A stretch of 64,000 nt of DNA from Bacillus piscicola. Lineage in GTDB: Bacteria; Bacillota; Bacilli; Bacillales; Marinococcaceae. The translations under genes were made by a program, and so were the position numbers. The number at the start of each line of letters is the position of its first letter. Within the stretch, counting starts at the first letter, position 1. Location: the NCBI RefSeq assembly GCF_022458745.1, contig NZ_JAJJJF010000001.1, positions 310,001 to 374,000 on the forward strand. The letters are read 5' to 3'. Positions 42,514-50,377 of this stretch are shown here, piece by piece. The notes beneath the pieces are model-generated. The model was not told the DNA's origin, searched no databases, and worked only from the letters and a program-made list of their open reading frames with translations.

Positions 42514-42989
42514 TATTTGTCGTACTCGGTACACATGAACTACCATTTACGCGGCTATTAACAGAAGTGGAGCAGTTAATTGAACAAGGTGTGATAAAGG
42601 AAGAAGTAGTCGTACAGTCCGGTCACACCACTTTTCATTCGGATAACATGGAACTTATTCCGTTTATGAGTTTTGCAGATATGGACGCGACGTACGATAA
42701 AGCTCGGTTAATCATTGCTCACGGCGGCACAGGCTCCATCATTACCGGAGTGAAAAAGATGAAGCCTGTCCTTGCAGTACCGCGACTGGCGGAGTTTAAC
42801 GAGCATAACGATGATCATCAACTTGAAATCGTAGAACAGTTTCAAGAGGCAGGCCATATTATCGGTGTCAAAACCCCTGAACAGCTGACAGATGCGATAA
42901 ACGAAGCAGCAGATTTTGAACCCGTGCCTTTTCAAAGCGGGAAAGAAAAAATTCTTAAAATCTTGGAAGACTTTATCGATCAGGCATAG
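42510..42989 (+). CDS. PssE/Alg13-like glycosyltransferase catalytic subunit
   Basis: A 159-residue protein equal to the C-terminal half of GT28 enzymes: IFVVLGTHELPFTRLL at the start, then LIIAHGGTGSIITGVKKMKPVLAVPRLAEFNEHNDDHQLEIVEQF, which forms the UDP-sugar site. With the preceding PssD-like protein it makes a two-part transferase, often for a glucuronosyl residue; the ugd gene downstream is consistent with that. TTG start overlapping the stop of the previous gene. Confidence 0.9.
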   Translation: MIFVVLGTHELPFTRLLTEVEQLIEQGVIKEEVVVQSGHTTFHSDNMELIPFMSFADMDATYDKARLIIAHGGTGSIITGVKKMKPVLAVPRLAEFNEHNDDHQLEIVEQFQEAGHIIGVKTPEQLTDAINEAADFEPVPFQSGKEKILKILEDFIDQA

Positions 42990-43019
42990 GGCAGGCGGAA
43001 TGCACCGGAAGGAACGTGT

Positions 43020-44561
43020 TTGGGAATGAAAGGGAAGTCTTTAATAAAAGTGATAGGGGCCGTCGCGGTCATTAACTTACTCTCACGGCTGATCGGTTTC
43101 TTTCGTGAAGTCGTCATTGGCTACCAGTTCGGTACAAGTTATACCGCTGACAGTGTCGTGACTGCCTATACGCTGCCTAATTTTTTTTACATAGTAGTAG
43201 GAGGAGCGGTTACGACAGCCTTTATCTCTGTGTACAGTAAACTAGATGATCCACTAGAGCAAAAAGATTATTTAGCGCGGATTTTCGGATGGTTATCGGT
43301 AGTATTACTTCTTTTCAGCAGTTTGTTAATCCTTTTTTCCGAACAAGTTATCGCCGTCTTATTTCCCGGATTGAACGCGGAGGAATTTCAATTAACGGCT
43401 TCGTTGTTTCAAGTAATGGCGCCGGCCACCCTATTTTTAATCATCTCCATGTGGTTTACCGGCGTGTTAAACGTCAATGACCGCTTTAAATGGACAGCGG
43501 TGTCAACGTTACTGCTGAATGGATCATTCCTTGGGATTGCAGTCGTCTTCTATCCATGGTTCGGAGCCTATGCTCATGCGTGGGGGGCCGTTATAAGTGC
43601 CGCTCTCATGTGTGTATTTTTAATCTATCTGATTCGCCGAGGCCGTTTTTTCGATTTCCGGTTTCGTTTAGGGCGGAGTCCAGAGACGTGGCGTACATTT
43701 AAAATGGCTGTCCCGATTCTATTGGGCGGTGCCACACTCCAACTGTATTTTCTCATTCATCGTGTTTTCGCTTCCTGGCTTGCGGATGGATATATTGCTG
43801 CACTCAACTACACGTCGAAGATTGTCCAGCTTCCGCAAAGTGTCTTAATGATGGCAGTGACCACCGTCATTTATCCATTACTTTCTCGGAAAGCAGCCGC
43901 GAGCGACGAGGCTGGCATCAGCGCGTTATACACGAAAGGATTACGCCTCATGGCGGTTACGATCTTGCCAGTTGCTGTGTTTGTGTTGGTGTATGCGGAA
44001 GATATAATCCGTGTTGTATTCCAGTACGGAAATTTCACCGAGAGTTCTACCAAAATGGTGACACCGTTGCTGCAAATTTTAGTAGTAGGCATGTTTTTTC
44101 ATGCGGCTAACTTGTATGTGACGCGCTTTTATTATGCGTATGAGCGCTCAATTTATCCGGTGGCAGTCAGCCTTATTTCCGTGTTAGGGGTTAATGTCGG
44201 CATTAACTTTCTTTTGATTCAAAAGTTCGGTGCAGCTGGCATTGCCTGGGGAACATCCATCGGTTCTATTTGCAACTTTGGTCTTCTCCTTATTGGAATG
44301 CGCTATGTGTTAAAATGGCAAAAGAATTCGTTTGGGAAACTAGGGAAAGACTTGGGAAAAATGGTTGTGCTGCTGCTTTTATTCAGCGCTTTTTTGTTTG
44401 GTTGGAGATACGTGATCTCCTTTGGAGGCTCCTACATCGTTTTACTTATGGGAAGTCTTGCAGCTGGTATTCTCTTGCTGCTTTTAATGAAGCTGCTTCG
44501 CTTTCAAGAAGCAGATGATGTGTTAGAAATAGTGAAAAAGAAGGTTGTGAAACAAAGATGA
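43020..44561 (+). CDS. MurJ/MviN-family lipid flippase
   Basis: A 513-residue protein with about fourteen membrane helices. N-terminal INLLSRLIGFFREVVIGYQFGTS and VVGGAVTTAFISVY are typical of MurJ. Given the operon, it more likely flips the lipid-linked wall polymer unit than lipid II. A TTG start six bases after GGAAGGA is used here; the ATG two codons later is an alternative. It overlaps ugd by four bases. Confidence 0.9.
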   Translation: MGMKGKSLIKVIGAVAVINLLSRLIGFFREVVIGYQFGTSYTADSVVTAYTLPNFFYIVVGGAVTTAFISVYSKLDDPLEQKDYLARIFGWLSVVLLLFSSLLILFSEQVIAVLFPGLNAEEFQLTASLFQVMAPATLFLIISMWFTGVLNVNDRFKWTAVSTLLLNGSFLGIAVVFYPWFGAYAHAWGAVISAALMCVFLIYLIRRGRFFDFRFRLGRSPETWRTFKMAVPILLGGATLQLYFLIHRVFASWLADGYIAALNYTSKIVQLPQSVLMMAVTTVIYPLLSRKAAASDEAGISALYTKGLRLMAVTILPVAVFVLVYAEDIIRVVFQYGNFTESSTKMVTPLLQILVVGMFFHAANLYVTRFYYAYERSIYPVAVSLISVLGVNVGINFLLIQKFGAAGIAWGTSIGSICNFGLLLIGMRYVLKWQKNSFGKLGKDLGKMVVLLLLFSAFLFGWRYVISFGGSYIVLLMGSLAAGILLLLLMKLLRFQEADDVLEIVKKKVVKQR

Positions 44562-45856
44562 AATTAGCCGTTGTAGGGACTGGATATGTCGGTCTCGTGT
44601 CCGGTACATGTTTTGCAGAACTGGGAAATGATGTTATTTGTGTAGACAAGCTTGAAGAGAAAGTAGAGCGCTTGAATCGCTGTGACATTCCTATTTATGA
44701 ACCCGGTCTTGAAGAACTCGTCCGTAAAAATAAGGAAGAAGGCCGTCTTTCGTTTACGACCAATCTTCGTGAAGCAGTGAAGAAGGCTGATCTGATTTTT
44801 ATCGCAGTCGGTACTCCGGAGACGGAATCAGGAGCTGCAGATATGTCGTTTGTGTATGCCGTAGCGGAAGAAATCGGAAGTGCGGTTGATAATCATTACA
44901 AAGTGATTGTGAACAAATCAACCGTCCCGGTCGGAACAGCGGAAGCCGTGGAGGCCATTATAAAAGAACAACAGCCCGCGGCAAAGATTGATGTATGTTC
45001 CGTACCTGAGTTTCTTCGTGAGGGTTCAGCGGTGGAAGATACTTTTCATCCGGACCGTGTCATCATCGGAACCACTTCAGAAAACGCAGAAAAAATTCTA
45101 AAAGAGCTTCATTTACCATTAACTGATAAAATCGTCAGTACAGACCCACGGAGTGCGGAAATGATTAAGTATGCTTCCAATGCTTTTCTAGCAGCCAAAA
45201 TATCGTTCGTAAATGAAATGGCTAATATTTGTGATTTGTATGATGCGGATATTAATGCGGTCACGAAAGGGATGGGACTGGATCACCGAATCGGTCCCAA
45301 GTTCCTAAACGCAGGGATCGGCTACGGAGGCTCTTGTTTTCCAAAAGACGTCAAGGCATTAAAACACCTCGCAGAAGAGAAAAACTATCGCACCGACCTT
45401 CTTCAAGCAGTCATTGATGTGAACGATAAACAGAGCCGGCGAATGGTAGATCATCTTGATAACGTGTATGACGGTGATATTAATGGGTTAACGATCGGGG
45501 TATTAGGCTTGGCGTTTAAACCCCACACAGATGACATGCGGGAGGCGCCTTCTTTGAAAATCATCCAAGAACTCGTGGACAGAGGGGCACTCGTACAAGC
45601 CTATGATCCGATTGCCACGGAGAATGCGAAGCCGCTCCTTCCAAAAGAAGTGAAACTCGTTGAACGTGCATACGCCGCTTTAGAAGAAGCAGATGCCGTG
45701 TTTTTAGTAACGGAGTGGGAAGAATGTAAGGAACTGACACCGCAAGAGTTTAAAGAAGCAATGAAGCGTCCGGTTGTCATTGATGGAAGGAACGTGCTGG
45801 ACCGGGAAGCATTAAAAGCAGAAGGCATTATTTATCACGGTATTGGCAGGAAATAA
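44558..45856 (+). CDS. ugd: UDP-glucose 6-dehydrogenase
   Basis: A 432-residue enzyme. N-terminal NAD fold VVGTGYVGLVSGTCFAELGNDV, IYEPGLEELV and AVGTPETESGAADMSFVY, the catalytic-cysteine segment GYGGSCFPKDVKAL (about residue 260) and the C-terminal LGLAFKPHTDDMREAPSLKII. It oxidises UDP-glucose, the product of GalU, to UDP-glucuronate for acidic wall polymer. Equivalent to TuaD of B. subtilis. Overlaps the flippase stop by four bases. Confidence 0.95.
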   Translation: MKLAVVGTGYVGLVSGTCFAELGNDVICVDKLEEKVERLNRCDIPIYEPGLEELVRKNKEEGRLSFTTNLREAVKKADLIFIAVGTPETESGAADMSFVYAVAEEIGSAVDNHYKVIVNKSTVPVGTAEAVEAIIKEQQPAAKIDVCSVPEFLREGSAVEDTFHPDRVIIGTTSENAEKILKELHLPLTDKIVSTDPRSAEMIKYASNAFLAAKISFVNEMANICDLYDADINAVTKGMGLDHRIGPKFLNAGIGYGGSCFPKDVKALKHLAEEKNYRTDLLQAVIDVNDKQSRRMVDHLDNVYDGDINGLTIGVLGLAFKPHTDDMREAPSLKIIQELVDRGALVQAYDPIATENAKPLLPKEVKLVERAYAALEEADAVFLVTEWEECKELTPQEFKEAMKRPVVIDGRNVLDREALKAEGIIYHGIGRK

Positions 45857-45886
45857 CGAATCAGCTGCTTAAAGGGGAGAAGGAAA

Positions 45887-46657
45887 ATGAAGAGCAGGAT
45901 GAAAAGTGTGTTGTACACTGGGATTGTTTTGGGGACTGTCATTATTGCCGGCTGTTCGCCGCAAGCAGATGCAGACTCATCGGAAGAAGCGGCGAGTGTA
46001 GAATGGACCGAAGCGCAGATAGCGGGTACAGAGACAGACTTGGAAAAGACGAAAAAGCGAATCAGTAAAGTAGAAAAAGATCTTAGAGAGCTGAAAGGCG
46101 AACCGTCATTCAGTGAGGAACCGGTATTTCCCGATGTCGACAAGAATTATCATGCTTTTGAAGAAATCCAGTACTTATCGGGAAAGGGAATTATCGGCGG
46201 TTATCCGAACGGTAATTTCCAACCTGGTGACACCATTTCAAGAGCGCAGACAGCGAAAATGCTCACAGCCGCGCTTGACCTGACTGCGCCTGCCGATTAT
46301 GTTATGAAAGCAAGTGACGTTAGTGTTGATCACCACGCATACAAGCAACTGGCTGCTCTGGAGTACAATGGATTAATGACGGGGAAGGATGGCAAATTGA
46401 TGCCCGCTGCAGGCTTGAAACGTTCACAAATGGCGACTCTCCTTGTCCGGGCATTTGAGCTTCCGAACGCAGAACGAACGCATTCGTTTACAGACATAAC
46501 GGAGAGTTATCCGAACTTTGAGCAGATCAACATTATAGCGGACCAAGGCATTACCTCTGAATCCGGCAAAGCATTTCGTCCGAATGAAACGACGTCACGT
46601 GCTCAATTTTCTCTATTCATGTCACGGGCCATGGAAGAATATTTTAGAAGCAAGTAA
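45887..46657 (+). CDS. SLH-domain lipoprotein
   Basis: A 256-residue protein that combines a lipoprotein signal (IIAGC, cysteine at about residue 23), a short acidic linker, a coiled coil (about residues 43-65, TDLEKTKKRISKVEKDLREL) and three SLH modules (FPDVDKNYHAFEEI, DVSVDHHAYKQL, FTDITESYPNFEQI; to the C-terminus). Lipid at one end and polymer-binding modules at the other would link the membrane to the wall polymer. ATG follows AAGGGGAGAAGG. Last gene before a strong terminator, 30 bases after ugd. Confidence 0.9.
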   Translation: MKSRMKSVLYTGIVLGTVIIAGCSPQADADSSEEAASVEWTEAQIAGTETDLEKTKKRISKVEKDLRELKGEPSFSEEPVFPDVDKNYHAFEEIQYLSGKGIIGGYPNGNFQPGDTISRAQTAKMLTAALDLTAPADYVMKASDVSVDHHAYKQLAALEYNGLMTGKDGKLMPAAGLKRSQMATLLVRAFELPNAERTHSFTDITESYPNFEQINIIADQGITSESGKAFRPNETTSRAQFSLFMSRAMEEYFRSK

Positions 46658-46666
46658 ATAAATAAC

Positions 46667-46705
46667 AAAAAAGCTGTCCCGGGTAGTCCCGTTGACAGCT
46701 TTTTT
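46667..46705. terminator. Bidirectional terminator of the polysaccharide operon
   Basis: AAAAAAGCTGTC pairs with GACAGCTTTTTT around 15 bases. Serves the SLH lipoprotein and the convergent SpoIID-like gene. Confidence 0.92.
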
Positions 46706-46712
46706 GTCTGTT

Positions 46713-48101
46713 TTATCGTTTTACTATATCAATGCCTGTATAGTAATGCTTGAGGATTTCACGGTAAGACTTGCCGTCTTTCGCCATTTTATAAGCACCC
46801 CATTGGCTCATACCAAGTCCATGTCCCCAACCTTTTCCTGTGAAGGTGTAAGAGGCGGGAGCAGTGTTTGCATACTGAATGCCTGTTGGTGTTCGCACGG
46901 CTAAATTCTCATACGAAATAGCATTGTCCGTACCATCTTTCTGGCGCATTTTCATACCAATCGCACTGTTGTAAGATTTTACACTGCCATCGCCCATCTT
47001 CACCGAAACAGCGTTGGCACCTCTTTCTTTCATGTCAAATATATTACTTTTCAACGTCGTGCCCAGTGCCCAGCGCAGAGAATCAGGGGAGGCTCCATCC
47101 GGTAGGATTTTCACCCGTTCTTTCCCAGTGGTTGAATGAATCGCTGTGGCACGTATTTTCTGAACACGTCCTGCCTTGCTTTTTTCAATTACTTCTAAGC
47201 GGGCAAGTTCCCATTCTTTCTCAGGGAAAATTGCTTTATCCGCCTCGTCTCGTGTAACCGTTGCTGTCCAATTGGTATTCGGATTAGCGTTGTGCAAATC
47301 GTATGGATCCTTCACAGCCCGAATATAAGGGACCTTGCCGGACCACACATTTTCACTATTGTCCGTATACCCCCCGGAACTCGCATGAAAATAAGCATAA
47401 ATGAGAGCGCCATTATAAACCGCATACGTGCCCTTTGTCTCGGTAACGGCCTCATTACTGCGGCCTGCCTCGCCGGAGCGCCCATGGTATACTTGATGCT
47501 TAACGGTATCAAACAAAAACGTATTAGCATCCATGTTTACTTTTGCGTAATTGCGGGCAGCAACCGCTTGCGCTTTCAATGCTTCTTTTGGCCAGGATGC
47601 AGACATTTCCTTTGGTACAACGCCCTTTAAATAATCCTCTATACCAAGAACATTAAAGAGCTGCAAGCGGTCTGTTTTATCATCTTGATTGTTCTTCGCG
47701 CTTGGCTTGATAACAAAGGAACCACGGTAATCCGTCTGCTTAAAATCAGTACCTGCCCGAAGTACGGAAGTGAGACTTACATAATTGCGGCTTGAAACAG
47801 GGGACTCCTGCAAAATGTAGCCTTGGGTAGAAGAGACGCTTTTGTCTCCAGATAATTTAACGACAACTTTGTCACTCGCATGGCGAAATTGGACGTTATT
47901 GCCGATTTTTATTTTTTCCTGGTCCTTCAGGTCGATCAATTCGTATGAACCGTATAGGGTCGCATCAAAATTCACAGAAGGTACCAGTTTAACAGTGATC
48001 GGTTCATCATATAGGTCGTTAGGGGCCGCTGCCTCTACATTTGCTGCCATCAAGACGAGTAAACAGACAGCCACCAGCAGACCGGTAAGTTTCTTATGCA
48101 T
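46713..48101 (-). CDS. SpoIID/LytB-domain secreted protein
   Basis: A 462-residue exported protein (signal peptide ending near VEAAAP, residue 25). A SpoIID/LytB domain spans the centre and C-terminus: VLGIEDYLKGVVPKEMSASWPKEALKAQAVAARNYA, AYFHASSGGYTDNSENVW and the end GWGHGLGMSQWGAYKMAKDGKSYREILKHYYTG. SpoIID cleaves denuded glycan; LytB-type relatives enhance amidases. In this S-layer context a vegetative wall role beside the SLH amidase is more likely than sporulation. ATG start. The small coiled-coil gene lies 44 bases upstream, same direction. Confidence 0.9.
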   Translation of the reverse strand: MHKKLTGLLVAVCLLVLMAANVEAAAPNDLYDEPITVKLVPSVNFDATLYGSYELIDLKDQEKIKIGNNVQFRHASDKVVVKLSGDKSVSSTQGYILQESPVSSRNYVSLTSVLRAGTDFKQTDYRGSFVIKPSAKNNQDDKTDRLQLFNVLGIEDYLKGVVPKEMSASWPKEALKAQAVAARNYAKVNMDANTFLFDTVKHQVYHGRSGEAGRSNEAVTETKGTYAVYNGALIYAYFHASSGGYTDNSENVWSGKVPYIRAVKDPYDLHNANPNTNWTATVTRDEADKAIFPEKEWELARLEVIEKSKAGRVQKIRATAIHSTTGKERVKILPDGASPDSLRWALGTTLKSNIFDMKERGANAVSVKMGDGSVKSYNSAIGMKMRQKDGTDNAISYENLAVRTPTGIQYANTAPASYTFTGKGWGHGLGMSQWGAYKMAKDGKSYREILKHYYTGIDIVKR

Positions 48102-48145
48102 ATTGAAATATCAGTCCTTCTATGTAACCAAGAGTTTTTAACATG

Positions 48146-48358
48146 TTACTGTTCGCTTTTCAAACGTTCGACTTCTTTTTCTAATTTATCAACTCGGTCT
48201 TCAAGAAGATTGATTCGATCCTCTAAAGGCTCAATCTGAGAAACAACCCACTCAACACTAGCGAGCACCGGCTCTGATTGTGCGAGTGCTGGTGTCTGTA
48301 CGACTGCCCCGAGTGCTAAAATACTGCTCGCTGCCCCGGCAAGAAACCATCTTTTCAT
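48146..48358 (-). CDS. Small secreted coiled-coil protein
   Basis: A 70-residue protein: a signal peptide with cleavage near ALAQS (about residue 27), a motif ASVEW (about residue 33) and a heptad-rich coiled coil (PLEDRINLLEDRVDKLEKEVERL). ATG follows GAAAGGAGGCGA. The mature part is almost entirely coiled coil, so it probably oligomerises. The ASVEW plus coiled-coil order is also found in the SLH lipoprotein at 45887. I do not recognise a family. Confidence 0.8.
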   Translation of the reverse strand: MKRWFLAGAASSILALGAVVQTPALAQSEPVLASVEWVVSQIEPLEDRINLLEDRVDKLEKEVERLKSEQ

Positions 48359-48459
48359 ACAATATTCGCCTCCTTTCGTGAAGAAAAATTGAAGTTTTTT
48401 TGCGGATCAAGAAGGAAATAGAGGAAACATGAGAGTTTAATAGAAATATATTCTAGTGT

Positions 48460-48468
48460 ATTATATCA
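48460..48468 (-). promoter_or_regulatory. Extended -10 promoter of the coiled-coil/SpoIID-like operon
   Basis: On the minus strand TGATATAAT is a perfect extended -10; the -35 is poor. It would give a leader of about 95 bases before the coiled-coil gene. Confidence 0.5.
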
Positions 48469-48566
48469 CCTCGGTGTTTTTAATAAAAGATTCGTTAGTT
48501 AGCAGACTGGAAAATGTGTATGAAATTTGTAAAATTGATTAAAAGAGTTCTACTTTGTACATATTA

Positions 48567-48575
48567 TGATATAAT
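48567..48575 (+). promoter_or_regulatory. Extended -10 element facing repeat copy 5 and tagO
   Basis: TGATATAAT on the plus strand in otherwise AT-rich non-coding sequence (48359-48691). No -35 match at 17 bases. It could drive transcription through the repeat element starting at 48692 toward tagO. Confidence 0.4.
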
Positions 48576-48691
48576 TCGATGGGAGTCGTTTTGAAGATGA
48601 TAGATTGTAAGTTTGTGTTTTAAAAAATAGAGTCAATTTCACAATTCATATACAGTTACTGAGACCCGAACCATTCGTGTATAGATAGAAC

Positions 48692-48921
48692 GGTTGATTT
48701 CCACTGCAGGCGGACGCTTTCCGCGGGCAACGCCTCGGGCCAACAGGATGTTGGTCACAAAGGCGTTGCCACAGGACGTGGCGTTCTTAGCCTTTGTTCC
48801 TTCCTTCGGAATTTTCGGCTGTTGCTTTCGACGAACAGGACGTTCTAGTGTCGGCGTTGGTCACAGGACGTGACCGCTTTTAGCCGACGCGCTGGAGTCG
48901 CCGCCTTCCGTTGCAATCAAC
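48692..48921 (+). repeat. Dispersed hairpin-cassette element (copy 5, 230 bp)
   Basis: Ends GGTTGATTTCC and CAATCAAC. Four cassettes with differing stems: CCAAC-AGGAT-GTTGG, GCCAC-AGGAC-GTGGC, GAAC-AGGAC-GTTC and GGTCAC-AGGAC-GTGACC. The flank ACCCGAACCATTCGTGTATAG precedes it, as in copy 2. Located upstream of tagO. Confidence 0.87.
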
Positions 48922-49077
48922 ACTGCTATACAAGGGAAACGAATAATTTATAATTTTGTTATATTATTATTCATGTTTATAAGACTCTTGAAACTGATTC
49001 ACTATTTAAACATAAAAAATGTTTTTCTTTAGTTATAAAAGAATCGAGTATGGGAACGGTATAAAAGGAGGGTCAAA

Positions 49078-50136
49078 ATGACGACCGCATTGGCACTGGT
49101 TACGTGTTTTTTATTATCTCTGTTTTTAACTCCATTAGTGAAAAAATTAGCGTTTCGAATTGGAGCAACGGATCAACCGAACCACCGTAAAGTTCACAAA
49201 GGTTCAATGGCAAGACTTGGTGGTCTTTCAATATACGTGGCGTTTTTAGCTGGACTTTTTATTCTGCAGCCGCACAATGCCTACATGCCCTATATTGTGG
49301 CAGGCGGTACCATTATTATCATTACCGGTTTTCTTGACGACATGTTTGAGTTATCGGCCAAATGGAAATTACTGGGCCAAATAGCTGCAGCGGTGATCGT
49401 TTTGATTGGCGGTGTAGAAGTTCAGTTCATTAATTTACCGTTTGATGCAAGATTAGAATTGGGATGGTTAAGCATCCCTATTACGTTATTGTGGATCATC
49501 GGTATTACGAATGCGATTAACTTAATTGATGGTCTTGACGGCCTTGCAGCTGGAGTTTCTTCTATTGTGCTGGCCACTATTTCAGTCCTTGCCATCATTC
49601 AGAACGATATCTTCATCGTTGCACTTGGAATCGCGCTTCTTGGTGGTACATTAGGTTTTCTTGTACACAATTTCAACCCGGCCAAGATATTCATGGGGGA
49701 TACAGGAGCGTTGTTTCTTGGCTTTATGATTGCGGTTATCGCATTGCTTGGTTTTAAAAACGTAACTATATTCTCTCTCGTGGTGCCGGTCATTATTCTG
49801 GCTGTGCCAATTTCTGATACTATTTTCGCTATTATACGACGAATGGTAAACAAGCAGCCGTTGTCTGCACCAGATAAGTCGCATCTTCACCATTGCTTGC
49901 TGAGGTTGGGGTACTCCCATCGTCAGACAGTGTTAATCATTTATGCTCTAAGTGCTTTTTTTGGAGTTTCCGCGGTAATTTTTACGATTTCTACGCTGTG
50001 GGTATCACTCGTCATTATGATGTTCCTCTTAATTGGAGTGGAATTGATGGCGGAACGAATCGGATTAGCCGGCAACCGCTATCGCCCTGTTCTTAATTTA
50101 ATGAACAAACTCTCCAACACACCTAAGCGTTCTTAA
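49078..50136 (+). CDS. tagO: Undecaprenyl-phosphate N-acetylglucosaminyl-1-phosphate transferase
   Basis: A 352-residue polytopic enzyme of the MraY/WecA/TagO family with about ten helices. Catalytic and metal residues occur in DQPNHRKVHKGSMARLGG, GFLDDMFELSAKWKLLGQ, NAINLIDGLDGLA, FMGDTGALFLGF and the histidine motif DKSHLHHCLLRLG. It links GlcNAc-phosphate to the lipid carrier, the first step of teichoic acid or wall polymer synthesis. ATG follows AAAGGAGGGTC. A single-gene unit with its own terminator. Confidence 0.95.
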   Translation: MTTALALVTCFLLSLFLTPLVKKLAFRIGATDQPNHRKVHKGSMARLGGLSIYVAFLAGLFILQPHNAYMPYIVAGGTIIIITGFLDDMFELSAKWKLLGQIAAAVIVLIGGVEVQFINLPFDARLELGWLSIPITLLWIIGITNAINLIDGLDGLAAGVSSIVLATISVLAIIQNDIFIVALGIALLGGTLGFLVHNFNPAKIFMGDTGALFLGFMIAVIALLGFKNVTIFSLVVPVIILAVPISDTIFAIIRRMVNKQPLSAPDKSHLHHCLLRLGYSHRQTVLIIYALSAFFGVSAVIFTISTLWVSLVIMMFLLIGVELMAERIGLAGNRYRPVLNLMNKLSNTPKRS

Positions 50137-50145
50137 ACCCAAAAT

Positions 50146-50194
50146 AAAAAACGCTTCCGATTATCTTAAAAATGATAGTCGGAAGCGTTTTTTT
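50146..50194 (+). terminator. Terminator of tagO
   Basis: AAAAAACGCTTCCGA pairs with TCGGAAGCGTTTTTTT, extended by TATC/GATA inside. Strong and bidirectional. Confidence 0.93.
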
Positions 50195-50221
50195 GGTTAA
50201 ATAAAATGAAAAGGAATGCGT

Positions 50222-50306
50222 GGATTGTCAAAAATCATAAGACACCTGCGGGAAAAGCAAGAGCTGAAGCTTTGCCCGCGGCAAGCGAATGCGTTCTTGG
50301 ACAATC
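50222..50306 (-). repeat. Minimal relative of the dispersed element (copy 6)
   Basis: Bounded by GGATTGTC and GGACAATC. Read on the minus strand it contains CGCATTCGCTTGCCGCGGG and CTTTTCCCGCAGGTGTC, similar to the core of copy 1. It lacks cassettes. It lies between convergent tagO and tagU. Confidence 0.6.
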
Positions 50307-50324
50307 TACCCTTTTACGCAGAAG

Positions 50325-50352
50325 ACCCTCACAATCGTGAGGGCCTTATTTA
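50325..50352. terminator. Hairpin downstream of tagU
   Basis: CCCTCAC-AATC-GTGAGGG is a 7-bp stem with a tetraloop, 26 bases after the tagU stop. T-runs are weak on both strands. Confidence 0.55.
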
Positions 50353-50377
50353 TTGACTGGGTGTTGTCCCAGTTTAT

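Noticed and set aside
43020-44561. Wzx-type O-unit flippase
   Set aside because: N-terminal motifs and length fit MurJ/MviN better than Wzx, although its substrate is probably the wall polymer unit.
46713-48101. Sporulation protein SpoIID itself
   Set aside because: The gene is not in a sporulation context, is longer than SpoIID, has a cleavable signal peptide and lies among wall genes; a LytB-type vegetative role is preferred.
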